A DNA stretch of 64,000 nt. It comes from Haemonchus contortus (taxonomy: Eukaryota; Nematoda; Chromadorea; Rhabditida; Trichostrongylidae). This document shows, piece by piece, positions 1-13,350 of this stretch; within the stretch, counting starts at the first letter, position 1; each line of letters begins with the position of its first letter. The notes beneath the pieces are model-generated. The model was not told the origin of the DNA. It saw nothing but the letters and a program-made list of their open reading frames with translations, and searched no databases. The DNA is taken from NCBI GenBank assembly GCA_000469685.2, contig LS997566.1, positions 16,792,045 to 16,856,044 of the forward strand, written 5' to 3'. The position numbers were made by a program, and so were the translations under genes.

Positions 1-1929
1 CGTTGTATGAACCCAGGGAAATGTTCCGGCTTCTTCACAAAACACTGAAATCCGAAATAATCAGGTCTTCAAAAAGTTATCTGCCTGTTAAGTATCAAAC
101 ACGAATACCTGCCAAGCGTCAATTCTCTCTCTGAATTTTTCATTTAACATAACAACAATGGACATCACATGAGGTATACTAGCCTCCGCCGTGTAATTTG
201 GCCACAGATAGCATTCCAGATATTGGCTGAAAGCGAAAGACGATTAAGGTCGAACGGAGGGGTTCATCCTGCGATATGTGAAAGCCTTCAAAACGGGAAC
301 AACTGATGACAACGACAGGGCTTTTGATGGCTCGCCTTCACTAACAGAAGCACTAATTGATAGAACCGTAGAGAGAAAAAGCTTTATTCATCCGGCGTTT
401 TCTCAAGCGAAGGAATGAACCTCCCCAAGGCGGAGCTCGCGACAAAATAGCTTCCCATTTAATTCCCAGCAGCAATTATTTCCCAGCCATTCTCCACATG
501 TGCCTTCAAGAGCAATGATACGTACAATCCCGCAGGTGTTGAGATTATGCTTATTCGTTCTGTTCTACAGTAATAGGAGATTATCGCTCACACAACATTA
601 CGTGAGCTGGTGGTGCAAAATGATCGAGTTCATAACTTGTGCCCTATAGACAACCTTCGTTGCTTTGGATTTTGCAAAATTTCCGCCCTCATTTTTTCTC
701 TACTCTAAGCTTTTATGCAAAAACATCTCGAACTAAGTCATTCAGGGCAATCACAGGGTCAAATCTGGAGAACAGTAAAAAAGGTTGAGCCTGATATAAA
801 AACCTATGAAATCCTACCTGAACTCTAGCATTATAATCTTCCTTGGACTGAAGTGCGTATCTATCATTTCGTGTTGATAAATTGTATCCACTAGAGGAGC
901 AGAGTATGGCGCATGCGTCTTCGAGAATGGTGCCCAGAATTTTGAGGCAACCTTAACAATAGTTTAGCATTCAGTGAAACCCTACCACAACAACTAAAAG
1001 TCGCTCAGGACTATATTTTTAATCGAACCTCGGTGATGGTTTCCTTCTGAAGCGCATCAACAGTGACAATTGAAGATGCCGTCTTTGACACTGTTTTCGC
1101 CACCATTTCTACTAAAAAGACGATAAAGAAATCCCGAAAGAGGCTCGACCGGGATCAACGAAAGGCCCAAAAATAATTTTCAGGTGACATGCGACAACGC
1201 TAAAGACTACAAAGGGATAACAATAGCCAGCTGTAAGGAATCACATTAAAAAACAAACAAAACATGAATGGATAACGCTTGCAGTTTTCGAAAGCTTAGC
1301 AAAATGGCGTGATATGAAAATGATATTCTGCTTGTTGCGTACGCTACGCACTAGGTACGCGCAAGTTTTTGTCTCATGTCCCGCATCTCACAAGGGAAAG
1401 ATGAAATGCCTTGGTGACTGTGCAGGATCAGCTGTGTACTATGCATTATATGTACCTCCTAGCCTTGAGTTCAAATCCACTTTTCCAAACTGCTAACGAT
1501 GATGGGGTACTAAGGGTTACTGTATCACACATTCACGGACTTTAAAATCCCTCTAGTCTCCGGAAGGGTGGACTCGAAAGGTGGATATGAAAGCCTGTAT
1601 CTTTCAAGCACAGACCTTTATTTCTCTTACAGTGTGTGCTACCAATGGGCGGAATAGGTCCTCCTGCTTCAGGGAATGTATAGCTCTCGCTCTCCCTAAA
1701 GGACAGCGAGTTTTAGTTTTCCAAGAGTTCCGTTCTGATCTTCCTATAACCCTAAAGCAGGGATTGCCTCTAAGCCAGTGGAGTATGTGAATCTTCTGCT
1801 CGAGTTATCGTGCGAATTATCGGATGGCTCTTCGCCCTTTGGCAGGAACCGAATTCTATAAACAGGTTCCACACACACACACACGAAAGGGGTTGCACAG
1901 ACTAAGATATAAAGACAAAAGATAAATTC
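1..1929. other. Left margin, no gene recognised
   Basis: I see no recognisable gene here. Two short open stretches on + look slightly coding: one near 1046-1173 ends in a lysine/arginine-rich tail, and one at 1183-1248 follows a TTTTCAG acceptor. Neither has convincing partner exons. A short sequence resembling a tRNA B box (GAGTTCAAATCC) lies near 1464 and may be a piece of an old SINE. Confidence 0.4.
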
Positions 1930-2079
1930 TTTGAGGGTCCGATGCGCCCGTGTTCGACTTCCATTTAGAATCGTAGTGGCGTATTCAATGCGTAGGTAGC
2001 CTATACAACGAGTTGCGGTGGCCGCCGATGTACAAGTCAGTGCTTTTTTCCTCCCAGACGGGTCTGGTACCAACTAACC
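1930..2079 (+). repeat. Dispersed tRNA-related repeat, left half
   Basis: This stretch matches 53305-53455 along its length. Shared blocks include ATGCGCCCGTGT, GACTTCCATT, GAATCGTAG and GATGTACAAGTCA. Shorter pieces of the same family occur near 43215 and 44525, and inverted near 11030-11070. The right half continues at 4564 after the foldback element, so the repeat was present before that insertion. The 53-kb copy ends in a sequence like a tRNA T-arm, which suggests a SINE; that origin is inferred. Confidence 0.7.
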
Positions 2080-2962
2080 ACTCGCAGCTAAATCTACACC
2101 CCGAAAAATTAACGGGCGAGTTGTGCGCGACATTTGTCAACTTTTTGCGTCAACTGTCTAACTGAAAACCAGGCAATTCGTTGCGGGACCATAGCAGCTA
2201 CCTCTCAACGCCGATCAATGCAACTTCCCCTCTTATTCTCTTATTCACTACATTATTTTGCTGCGATTCTGATCTGGTATTCCTCTATTCTGCAAGATTC
2301 TGTGCTGAAACTACTCTGCTGCCATTCTACTGGATACCCTGCGCTAACCGAGGCTCAAGCACTGTTCGCCTTTCATTTGTGTTTTTATTCTGCTGGTACT
2401 ACATTCTACTTGTTATCCATTCACACTTTGGCTTTTGTAACTCGTATTCCGTATTTGACAATTCTGACTCTACTTTGCAGTGACTTCGTATTTGACGCTG
2501 CTTGTAATTATAATTCTGTTATTGCTATTCACCGCATCCTGCATACTGGGAAACACTTGTGGTGAGATTTAATCTACATTTATTGCTTCTTCGTTTCTAA
2601 CTTTTGTTTTTTAATTGTTCTTGCGCCTTTTGAGATTCATTCTGTGTATTGCTTTCATATAGCTGTCTTTTAGTTTTTTTCTGCTTGAATTCTCTCCTAG
2701 TCACGCATTTATGCGGCAGCATATAACTGAACTGTGGGAGGACTCATATGATTCTACCCCTCTTCATTTTTATGCTGCTTCGGAGGTGAATTCACAACTT
2801 TCTCGCTAATGTCCACCATTCTGCCTCTCAACCAAGCAATGAGTAGTTTTCGCTGCATCTTCTCCACTTATATTCTTTACCTGCTTCCACGAACTCTTCT
2901 CTTGATCGATTTTATCCAGTAACCGTTCACAATTACAACAGCATTATTAATTCTACAATATG
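2080..2962 (+). repeat. Left arm of foldback element
   Basis: 883-bp terminal inverted repeat; its reverse complement is 3681-4563. Symmetry ends at 2962/3681, where the two sequences diverge abruptly. Confidence 0.9.
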
Positions 2963-3680
2963 TAGAAATTCAGCGATGATTTCTCATATCTCCTTGACCC
3001 TTAATTTTTTACATTAAACCCCGTGTTCCTGACCCACATTAAACATGGATACTGAATATCCCTTTCATGCAAGCTCTACAGTTTCGATGTTGCACACCTC
3101 GCGCACACACAGCGTGCACCCAAACGCAGCACTGCGTGCACCCCACCCACTGTGTTTCTCTGACATCTGGTTCTTCTGGATCCATGTCTTCTGGGAGAGC
3201 GGGATCTTCCTCGAAAGAAATCCAGTAGAATGAAACTCCTCGAGATCAACTCTTGTATCCTCCACGGATTGCGTCTTCCTCCTCATTTCTCATCGGATTC
3301 GAGCTCTCTGTATGTTATGTAATGTGAAGTATCTATTTAACGTAACGTGAAAAGGTTTATTCCAAGCAATCATCGATATCCAATGAAAACACGAAAGTGA
3401 AATGCGATGAGGTAGCTCGCATCCAACAAAGGCCCAAACCGATCGCTATGGTATGAAACGAAACTCACTGTAAATCAGTGTGATACTAGCAACCCTATTT
3501 ATGCAAACGGCAGCACGGTGTACCTATTCACCGCGACAGTATGCCGAATAAGTTATAATCAGTTGTTGAAGGATTACAACAAAGTTGGAACACTAGCACA
3601 CTCAAATTCTTCTAAGATTGCAAACTGGAAGCATATGCAGCAGGTGACATGAGAAATGAAATTTTATCGTCGAACTATTC

Positions 3681-4563
3681 CATATTGTAGAATTAATAAT
3701 GCTGTTGTAATTGTGAACGGTTACTGGATAAAATCGATCAAGAGAAGAGTTCGTGGAAGCAGGTAAAGAATATAAGTGGAGAAGATGCAGCGAAAACTAC
3801 TCATTGCTTGGTTGAGAGGCAGAATGGTGGACATTAGCGAGAAAGTTGTGAATTCACCTCCGAAGCAGCATAAAAATGAAGAGGGGTAGAATCATATGAG
3901 TCCTCCCACAGTTCAGTTATATGCTGCCGCATAAATGCGTGACTAGGAGAGAATTCAAGCAGAAAAAAACTAAAAGACAGCTATATGAAAGCAATACACA
4001 GAATGAATCTCAAAAGGCGCAAGAACAATTAAAAAACAAAAGTTAGAAACGAAGAAGCAATAAATGTAGATTAAATCTCACCACAAGTGTTTCCCAGTAT
4101 GCAGGATGCGGTGAATAGCAATAACAGAATTATAATTACAAGCAGCGTCAAATACGAAGTCACTGCAAAGTAGAGTCAGAATTGTCAAATACGGAATACG
4201 AGTTACAAAAGCCAAAGTGTGAATGGATAACAAGTAGAATGTAGTACCAGCAGAATAAAAACACAAATGAAAGGCGAACAGTGCTTGAGCCTCGGTTAGC
4301 GCAGGGTATCCAGTAGAATGGCAGCAGAGTAGTTTCAGCACAGAATCTTGCAGAATAGAGGAATACCAGATCAGAATCGCAGCAAAATAATGTAGTGAAT
4401 AAGAGAATAAGAGGGGAAGTTGCATTGATCGGCGTTGAGAGGTAGCTGCTATGGTCCCGCAACGAATTGCCTGGTTTTCAGTTAGACAGTTGACGCAAAA
4501 AGTTGACAAATGTCGCGCACAACTCGCCCGTTAATTTTTCGGGGTGTAGATTTAGCTGCGAGT
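3681..4563 (-). repeat. Right arm of foldback element
   Basis: Reverse complement of 2080-2962. The equal arm lengths and apparent identity point to recent insertion, gene conversion between arms, or an assembly artefact. Confidence 0.9.
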
Positions 4564-4620
4564 CCAACTAACCGACACCGGAGGGATGGAAGGCTTGGCT
4601 GGCATGTGCCAATATCGCAG
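4564..4620 (+). repeat. Dispersed tRNA-related repeat, right half
   Basis: Continues the repeat interrupted at 2079. GGGATGGAAGGCTTGG is also found at 53465-53480 in the uninterrupted copy. The first 10 bp are the target duplication of the foldback element. Confidence 0.65.
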
Positions 4621-5168
4621 ATTAATAGTATAAGTTTGTGAACATCGCCCAAAGATACATCCTGTGGCTTGCATCTTCGGAAATCCTGCTTGATTCGCTT
4701 GAACCATCTGAATTCTTGACATCGATCGACGCTTGCCCACATCTGAGGCGCTCAGGGAGCTGAGCAGCAACCGTGATTTATCAATGCAGAACTGTTGGCA
4801 TGAAATCACGCTCACGTAAACTATTCTCATCAACTCGCCCCAGCTGGCTCGAGAACGAGATCGAATAAGACCCAGCGTAAAGGTTACGGTAATGAAGAGG
4901 CCGTACGCAGTTGCAGACATTTTTGCGGTGTTTTTACGTAACGCACTTGGCCACGTTGATTAGAGTTCAGTTTGTCGCCGTAACAGCGGGGTTTAGTGCT
5001 TTGCAAGTGCTCATTTAATTGTATCAAAGGCATAGTCCTATGAAGTGCCATCTACAACCAGTCGTTTATTAGTTTTGTAATGGAATATTTCAGCTGGATT
5101 CTTGACGAAACTCGAAAACTCTGGTAATTGACGGAAATGACATTTCGTAGGAAGGTTATTGAGTTACA
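4621..5168. other. Upstream region of the GalNAc-transferase gene
   Basis: No gene recognised. This should hold the promoter of the gene starting at 5169, but I see no clear TATA box or trans-splice acceptor directly before the ATG. Overlapping minus-strand ORFs at 4482-4920 look like chance. Confidence 0.4.
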
Positions 5169-8100
5169 ATGGTTCTTCCGAACAAGGTGAGTTAACTATA
5201 ACTCATCCCTGGAGTCAACTTCCTTTGCTGCTTTCTCTTAAAGATGACGCGAGGCGATAATTTCCATTTCAGATTCAGCCGCGTACTCCTGTTTGGACTG
5301 TGTTTATTCCTAGTTTTCTTTGTGATGGTTTATATGCAAGATAGAAATAGGGTAGAAATCGTACTAGCTTATCGTATTTGGAGCAGTTTAGAGGGTGTTC
5401 ACGTTTCAGATTACGTTTTCGAAGAACGACGTCGCTGTGGATAATCCGCTCCCTGATGCATGGAAAGATACTGATCTAGCCGGCAGTGTCGATCCTAACA
5501 CCGTTTTTGTTGGTGAAGAGCTTGGTAATTATGAACCGAAGTCGCCAGAGATACCGTCCAACCAACCAGGTATTTTATTACTCCTTCAATAGAAACTCTT
5601 ATTCTGTTGTTGAGTTTTTTCACTTATAATATACGGTCAGGTCTTGTTCTCAATAATACACGTGCGGTCCGCGATTCTGTAGTGTTGTAAGAGTTACCAA
5701 ACCAGTTATGAGATAGTATTCCTCGTCATTTCCGCGAAATTTACGTCATTGAGCATGCGCTGAGGATAGAGATTCATGATCAAATATTGGTGAATCTGTG
5801 TAGCTACTGTATTGTCTTCCATTGCTCTCTCTTTTTTCCTAGACATTGCATCCTCTCAGCATATATGGAACAACCAGTCGGATCATACGACGGGATTCCC
5901 TCATTCCCGTGGCAATGTTGGGTTTGGCTACTTAGGGCGCCCTTTCTTATTTTTACCTATGCAGTCTGCCCGACTTTCACTGGCCTTCTGTACTTTTTAT
6001 ATCCGAAACTCCTTTTGCGAGAATAATTTCTGCGAGCAAAATTGCAATACAGTGTGTGCTTCTTGGTAACCTGCCAACGTGAAATCGATTTGTATGTTCC
6101 GTTTAAAACAAGTTTTAATTTTTCGCTGCACAACTTAAACCAGAGGTTCCACTCAAAATCACAATTGCAAAGACTGCCTTGGTATTTGCACACTACCAGA
6201 TCTTACCCAACAATGGGCTCCAGGGGTAATGTGAGGTCTGGTTTGCTTGGGCGGGTGTCGTTCCATGGTTTTCCCACCAAGCCTTGCCCATGATAGCGGC
6301 ATCCGCACCATTTGGCATGATCCCACCCTCTTCATCTATAACTTTTTGCCAGCCAACATCACAGCAGATGTGAATACAAACTGCACAGACAGTCCTCGTT
6401 TTTGTTTGTATTCCATTTCGCATTATCGGCTCTGATTTCCATCATGTGAATTCAGGTGAGGGTGGCGCGCCTGTATTTGTTACCGATGAAGCGGGTCTAC
6501 AGGAATCGAAACGGGCTGAACAGCAATACGGATTCAATACATATGTCAGTGACATGATCTCTATGAACCGTACTATTCCCGATATACGAATGGAAGAGTG
6601 AGTATTTAACTTCATTTTTTCTTTAAAGGTGGTGTTGAATTGGGAGCAGCATATAGCTCTTTAGATACACAGACACTTATATTTGCCACCGATTTGTCCT
6701 CAATGACTGACTGTTTTGTCGACTAGAAACAGCTCTCTTCATAAGAGCAGTTCTTTGCCCTTCTCTGTTCTCTTTGATTCACGCGAATTTGAACAATTCT
6801 CAATCTGCGATGGTTTTTTAACCCATTCGAACTGACGGGGTCTCGTATGAGTTGGCGACTGTAGATCATATTTCAGTGAAAGATTAACGGATCAGCAAAA
6901 TATCAGAGACGGGATGTTTTCCTTACCTGGTTTTTGTTCTGCGCTTCCTCTATATTGAAAACAGAGGATCAGATGCTCGCCTTTTTGATATGTTTCTTTT
7001 TGACGATCTAAAATGAACCTCAATAAGGTAGGCACTCTTGGTCCGATTCGGTTGTGAGGATTTGGGCACTGCATTGCTGTGTAAATGACTATATACCGCT
7101 TCTTTCTTTATTCTTGCTTGTAAGTGAGGCTGAATTTAAGCTCCATTGCGTTTGTATTCCATGAACATTTTAATTCAATATACTTCTGTCAACTAGTGAT
7201 GTCTACCGTTATTGCAGATGCAAACATTGGAATTATCCTGAGACACTACCTACGGTCTCGGTGGTCATTGTTTTTCATAATGAAGGTTGGACGCCTTTGC
7301 TGAGGACTGTACATTCCGTACTACTTCGATCACCACCTCAACTTATCAAAGAGATAGTGATGGTTGATGATTACTCTGATAAAGGTGTGCTCGAACAATG
7401 CTTTTTTCCTTACGGTATATTTTTTATCTTCAGTTTTCAGAACATTTGAAGGAAAAACTGGACAAGTATGTTAAGCGATTTGATGGTAAGGTGAGTCCAT
7501 TTAATTTACGAGTAATTCCCAGATTCCATGTTAAGGTTTCTGATCAAGTGCCTTAGATAAATGGAATTTTGCAGTAGATTAGCCTGTAAGTACAGGGTTG
7601 CCCTCAAACTTCACTTTTCCAGAATAAGCTGTGTTTTGAGTGCTGCTAACAGATTCATCGCCTTGAATCATGCTTCAATTTGATATTTTTGTAGGTAATT
7701 TTCGGTTTTGCACCCTTAATGGGTATAAGGTCACCCTGAGTTAGTGAACAAGTTATCAATGTAAGCGCGAGGCAGCCGAGTATTTATGCCTCTCACTGGT
7801 TTGGTGCAAAATCTCATAACTTCTATGACTTGTAGGAATTGAAGTGTCTCCGAAGCTCTCATTGGCGAATTCGTTCCAAACTTCAGTGTTTGTCTGCTTG
7901 AGCTCTTATATCATCTAGAACTCGCGAAAACTTTATTGGCACTTTATTGGAGAACTTTATTGGCATAAATATTCCTCGTTGTGATGCCACACAGATTCTG
8001 AATCAGTTGGAGATCGGGATCGGAGGCCCTGTTCGCAGGACGCTCAAGTTTTGGGAATGTTACTACTTGTTCTTTGGAGAGTGACGTGCACTACAGCATT

Positions 8101-11100
8101 GTCTTGGGTTACATTGTTAAAACGACACCGCTGGCTCATGATCAGCTGAATAAATACTTTTTTCGAAGACATTACGGACATTTTCATTGATATAGAAGGA
8201 GATGTGTTCTGTAAAACTCGCATCACTGTTTTTGACTTAAAGGTGAAACTAGTTCGAACGGAAGATCGCGAAGGATTGATTCGTGCTCGAACGATTGGAG
8301 CGAAGCATTCGACGGCTGATGTTGTCATTTTTCTTGATGCCCATTGCGAGGTGAACGTGAACTGGCTTCCGCCTTTGCTAGCTCCCATCAAACATAATAG
8401 GTGAGCGCAATCGGCTTTTTTGTTAGATAGATGCGAATCAGCTTCATAAAAATGGCTTTTCAGGTCTCTTGATTTGAATAGATCATTTTATAAACTACTT
8501 TGTTGTAGGAGGGTTATGACCGTGCCAGTAATTGATGGGATTGATTCGAACACATGGGAATATCGTAGCGTTTATGGGCAAGCAGATCGACATTTCAGGT
8601 TAGTTTTGTGAAAGGCGTAGTCATTGGTTGCAGATTTAAGCATTTGTATACTTGCCTGCCTCAATTTTTGATTTTCTCTTTTCTTGCCTAGCTACAACTT
8701 CTAAATAAGTCCTTTTGAGCGGTATATTCGAGTGGGGACTCCTATATAAGGAGACAGCCATTTCTGCCGCTGAAAAAAATAGTCGACCTCATAATAGCAT
8801 GCCTTTCCGGTAAGTTACTTTTATCCAATAAAAACATGTTGTTTGTCATTATTTTTTATAGCTATTATTTCATTATTTTTTACTCATAATGTTTAGCTCT
8901 CCAACCCATGCGGGTGGTCTATTCGCTATCGACAGACTATGGTTCCAAGAGTTAGGTTATTACGACGAAGGCCTTCAGATCTGGGGTGGTGAACAGTATG
9001 AATTGAGCTTCAAGGTTTGTTTTTTTTTCTGAGGAAATTCGGTTGTAGAAGCACGTCATGACGTTGCAGTAGCATTAACGTTTAAAACATCCAGAACTCA
9101 CAGGACTGAATATTTCATTTTCCAAAGCTAACAGCTTCCAAAGCTAGGAAACAACCTTTTTGCACATTGGCGCATATTTGTTAACAAGTTATCAGTAGGT
9201 ATCACGGAAAACAATTTAGGAAAATAATAGACGGAAAAGGCACTGCAGAAGACTTTAATTCACGGGAGCCTTGGTGGCGTACTTGTCCTGTTTCCACCTT
9301 ATCTGAACTAGTCAACACGAATATTTTGTGAGAAAATTAAATCCCTTCATATATTCTTTTTTTATAGTCCACTCTAACTCATTACGACTTTGAAATCGCC
9401 CATGTTTCAATAGTGCTTACCATCCTTTAGTCCTTACAACCTTATATGACAACATCTCACTCGTTTGAGCTGATCGATTTACTTTTGAGTGTTGTATAAC
9501 TTGACATCTGTATTTATAGCTTTTTGTATCAAGCTGAATTTATAGAAACCTATCTCTTCAGATATGGCAATGTGGAGGTGGCATTCTGTTTGTACCTTGC
9601 TCCCATGTCGGACATGTTTATAGATCACACATGCCCTACTCGTTTGGAAAGCTGTCTGGAAAGCCCATTATTGCCACAGTAAGTATGAATCTCCTTTTCT
9701 TTCAATCTACCGTTGTGAGGTTTTCTTTTGAGTAGGGCCGCTGTCGATATCCAACGCCTTACTTTGAAAATCAGTTGAAGCTCACTTTGAGTTGGTCTAG
9801 CACAAGTTATTTGCAGAATATGCTAAGGGTGATCCGAACGTGGATGGATGAATATGCAGAGTACTACTTCATCCGTGAACCTCAAGCTCAGCACGTGGAT
9901 CCAGGAGATATAAGTGCTCAGCTGGCTTTGAAAGAGCGCCTTCATTGTAAACCGTTCAAATGGTGGGTTTATGATCGCTATGCTTTTGTTACTCTTACTG
10001 CTGTTTCAAGCTTCAGATGATGTTCGGTATTGAATTACATTTCTCTAGGTACATGGAAAAGGTAGCGTATGATGTCCTGCCTAGCTATCCGATACCTCCT
10101 AAAAACAAGGTTTGGGGCGAGGCTCGCAATCCTCACACGGGTAAGTTGCCAGTCTATGCTTTCAACTGCTCTCTTGTTCAGCGCCCTCTTTCGTAGGAAC
10201 GTCATGTGGAAATAATTTTGAATTAGCGCATCAAATTTGAAATCGTTATTTTAAAGGCAAATGCTTGGATCGGATGGGTGGCATTCCTGGTCCTCTCGGT
10301 GCCAACGGCTGTCATGGCTACGGTGGCAACCAGGTACGTCTCTTTCTATATTTCACGAATGTATTATCGGAATAGTTTTTATGATCGTATTTCAATTTGC
10401 TGTAATGGTTCTGTGATGCGCCGAGACATATATTGAACGGTTATTGAAGAAGATTCAAATCGTTCGACCCATGGTCGCGAGCAATGTTCGGTGCTATGGG
10501 GGTTGAGGAATGACGTTAATGGGCTGTTCCTCATGGTTATATAGATTCTAAATTTTAGATCCTTCGCTTGAACACGGAAGGACAGTTGGCGCAAGGGGAG
10601 TGGTGCTTAACACCAAAAGGCGTCCGTGTTGAAGCTAATCACTGTGTGAAAGGCACAGTCAACGGTCCATGGGCATATGATGAGGTGAGTGAGATTCTGC
10701 AACTTGTGTGATTCAATTTTTTTTTGTATTTTATATGACGTGAGACGAAGTATTTTTGCCCAAAATATATCTTGCTAAGGTGCCATTTGAGGCAGGTCCT
10801 TCGGTGTTGTTGCTTGTGTGATTCACTCTTTTGTATACCTCAATCTTACCCTGGGTCAAAGGTGATGTTAAGAAAGTGGCGTTCAAACGTATGGTTTGAA
10901 GACCAGATCCAGGGTCTATACTGGCTTGTTCGATTTAAGCTCTCTATTCCGGCTGGGTCGGTTTATTAGGATCAAATTCGCCTGTAAGGATAAAAACACT
11001 TACTTTTGCGTCGGTTGGTCACGCGTTCAACACCTATTGTCTCTGAATGGAAGTCGAATATGGGGACGCATGACAGAAAGGGACTGATTGGCGCTAAAAG

Positions 11101-11474
11101 ACTATCCTTTATCCTTTATCACTTCTGATCTGGTAAGAAAAGAACGCTGGTCGATTAAGTGTAAACAAACGAGCTCTGTAAGTTTCGACCCCCTCCAGGA
11201 AGTGAGCCAAGGAAGAGTTTGGAGAGTGAGTAGACATGTTGGGAGAAAGAGATTGCTTTCGTGAAAACATCCTAAAACTAAAAAATCTGGTTGGAGTATC
11301 TTTGCATATGTAAAAGGTAATTAAATGACATTTTAGGAGACCGGTCACATAATCTATACTCGTTCACGGACTTGCCTCACAGTGGACAAGCCTGGACCAG
11401 GCGACCTCACCCTGACTAGATGTAATATAGATGAACCGCTGCAAAAGTTCGTGTGGACTGAGTTTTATCAATGA
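5169..11474 (+). CDS. gly-7: Polypeptide N-acetylgalactosaminyltransferase (GLY-7/GALNT7-like)
   Basis: Type II Golgi membrane enzyme that starts mucin-type O-glycosylation by moving GalNAc from UDP-GalNAc to Ser/Thr. Sixteen exons join in frame: 5169-5186, 5244-5351, 5410-5569, 6456-6597, 7218-7384, 7441-7490, 8243-8400, 8509-8598, 8720-8809, 8897-9014, 9562-9678, 9817-9962, 10049-10140, 10257-10333, 10559-10684, 11337-11474, giving about 598 aa, the usual family length. A membrane anchor lies at residues ~19-37. The GT1 domain has [12 protein letters not shown], the metal-binding LDAHCEV (DxH) and the acceptor motif [18 protein letters not shown]. The last ~130 residues are a ricin-type lectin domain with [15 protein letters not shown] and a final QKFVW. 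All introns are GT-AG. The first 18-nt exon is inferred from an ATG followed by GTGAGT; if wrong, translation starts at 5244. The gly-7 name rests on remembered similarity; the enzyme family is secure. Confidence 0.93.
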
Positions 11475-11912
11475 GTGGAGTTGTACTATTTATTAATTTA
11501 TTACTTTTATTTGCCGTCTAATAATTTTCTTGGAATTTTTTTGGATATTTCTCTCACTTATTTACCCATGCTGCAACATCGTTTGTAAAAGATCATTGTT
11601 TACGAATATTGAATCGCGTTTTAAGACAGTTCTCAATATTGATGAAAAATCTGAGCGTCAAAAATTTTCCGGCATTTGTTGTTGCGGTGAAGGTACAAAT
11701 ATGTGCATGGTCCATTGGGTTCGTATTTATCTTTCTATTGTTTTTTTCCTTAAAGTTGTCCTCTACTGGTATCCACCATGGTTTCTTAATCTTGGGGTTT
11801 TCCTTGTGTTCAATAGTCATCATTGCCTTTGCGTATATCCCTTCATGTGGTTTGTGATGCAACTTTCCATATATGTGTATGATTATGTATTACGGGAATT
11901 TTACTGCAATAT

Positions 11913-11918
11913 AATAAA
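11913..11918 (+). promoter_or_regulatory. Possible polyadenylation signal
   Basis: AATAAA about 440 bp after the GalNAc-transferase stop codon. No clear earlier signal was noticed, so this is a plausible but long 3' UTR. Confidence 0.35.
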
Positions 11919-11974
11919 GTACGAAATTTCTCATAACCTCCATCTCTTGTCTCGCTGTCGTTAACATTTTAAAT

Positions 11975-13350
11975 ATTTAATCGATTTATTATCGAAACCT
12001 TTTGGCGATTTCTGTAGTTCGAGTTGATTCCATTTAAATGGGCGCCCTATTTCTCCATTTCGGCCGACATGCTGCCCCTCAATACTTTCTTTCGTCTACG
12101 TTTCATTTTATTAAGAGGTAGAGCATTTGAGTGTTTGAGACGCGCTCTCACTCTGGGTGGGTTGTCCATGGCCTTGAGAACTTCGAATGAACACTCCTAA
12201 AACTCTGACTCTGACTTAACAGCTCTGAGCAAAAGAGATTGTCAAGACATAGAAATATTATCCTTCCAATAGAAGTTGTCTTCGGCCAGGAAGATTACCG
12301 GTATTGTTTGACTTTGAAATGGGACGATATTCGAAACTAACCAGGTTCTTGCTTACTATCATCACAGCCGCGTTGTTATCGAATTCTCCACAATATCTGA
12401 AGTTGCCCTCTTGTAATGGAGAAAATCAGAAAAATAGCGTGCTCCAAATAACCAGTCCGCTTTTAAGAAGTTTTCGGCCCGTCTCTGTCGTCGACCATTC
12501 TTATCTTTTAATGGACTATGGTAGAGAGAGTATTTCCAATCTGTTCCCCCTCTTCGATGGAATAGAAATTAAAGAAAGAGTTTAGTGAATGGTAACATTA
12601 GCAGACTGACCAAGGTCATGGCATGTTTTCTCGCAGCGGTGTGCTGTCGGTCTCGGATGAGTATAAAATAGGGGTGCTTCAATAGTCACGCTTGCAGTGA
12701 ACCTAGTTTCGACCCGATGACAACGATAAAGCTTTCGGCCCATACAAGTTTGGAGTGCCTCTCAGCACCTTGGACGAATGCGCAAATGAATGATGGGCGC
12801 TCAGTCGCGCTATCGAGTACCTTTTCTTAATGTTTCAAACTTAAGGGCTTTATGATAGCGACACAACATATCCCATCAATTTCGGATGCAGTCTGGCTAG
12901 CGTCATCGCATTGTTTTAATGAACGACGGCGTGGTTACGTATCCGTCGTACGCAGATTTCTCATAACTCAAAAACTTTTTAAACTGTAATAGTGAGCACA
13001 TTTTACAGTGGTCTGAATTATTTGACCGATCTTTTGTCAGATCATTTGCGATATATTACAAAGTACTTATTTTTGAATAGTTTTGGTGAAATGCTGAGTT
13101 TGGCTTTAGCCATGGAAAGGTAGTAGTGGAAGCCTGCACAGTGTTACGGTATGGACAGAGCATGGACAATCAAGAGTAGGCGAGTACGATGATTGCGGAA
13201 AATTTAGGATGAACCATACAGTATACAGATGACAGAAGATGAGCTTCACCGTTAACTAACCCCACATGCTTTCAAGAAGAGGTCAGCCCCAATTAATAGA
13301 GGTGACAGAGGTGGTGGAGGTGTTCATTGTTAGAGACCGAGGAAAATGCT
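11975..13350. other. Intergenic, no gene recognised
   Basis: One 93-codon ORF on + (12304-12585) has a hydrophobic start but no splice or family support. TATAAAAT occurs at 12662. I see no transposon ends. Missing C-terminal exons of the phosphatase gene on - could lie here, but I could not find the expected CGEFDN-type sequence. Confidence 0.4.

Larger units (their letters stand above)
2080..4563. mobile_element. Foldback (Mutator-like?) DNA transposon
   Basis: A 2,484-bp palindromic element. Its arms, 2080-2962 and 3681-4563, are reverse complements of each other, 883 bp each, and appear identical where compared, including every residue of the antiparallel 143-aa ORFs they contain. The element starts ACTCGCAGC and ends GCTGCGAGT. 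The 10 bp on each side, CCAACTAACC at 2070-2079 and 4564-4573, are identical, which marks a target-site duplication. A 718-bp spacer (2963-3680) carries no transposase. Long arms with a 9-11 bp duplication are typical of Mutator-like elements, so I place it there tentatively as a non-autonomous copy. The ORFs in the arms are T-rich low-complexity translations and I do not consider them genes. Confidence 0.85.

Noticed and set aside
1046..1248. Two short coding-like stretches at the left margin
   Set aside because: Too short and without partner exons; open frames this long are expected by chance.
2134..2565. 143-aa ORF in the foldback arm, repeated inverted at 4078-4509
   Set aside because: T-rich low-complexity translation, identical only because the arms are identical DNA; no domain, and arms are terminal repeats.
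12304..12585. 93-aa ORF with hydrophobic start
   Set aside because: No splice sites, no homology recognised, and composition not distinct from neighbours.
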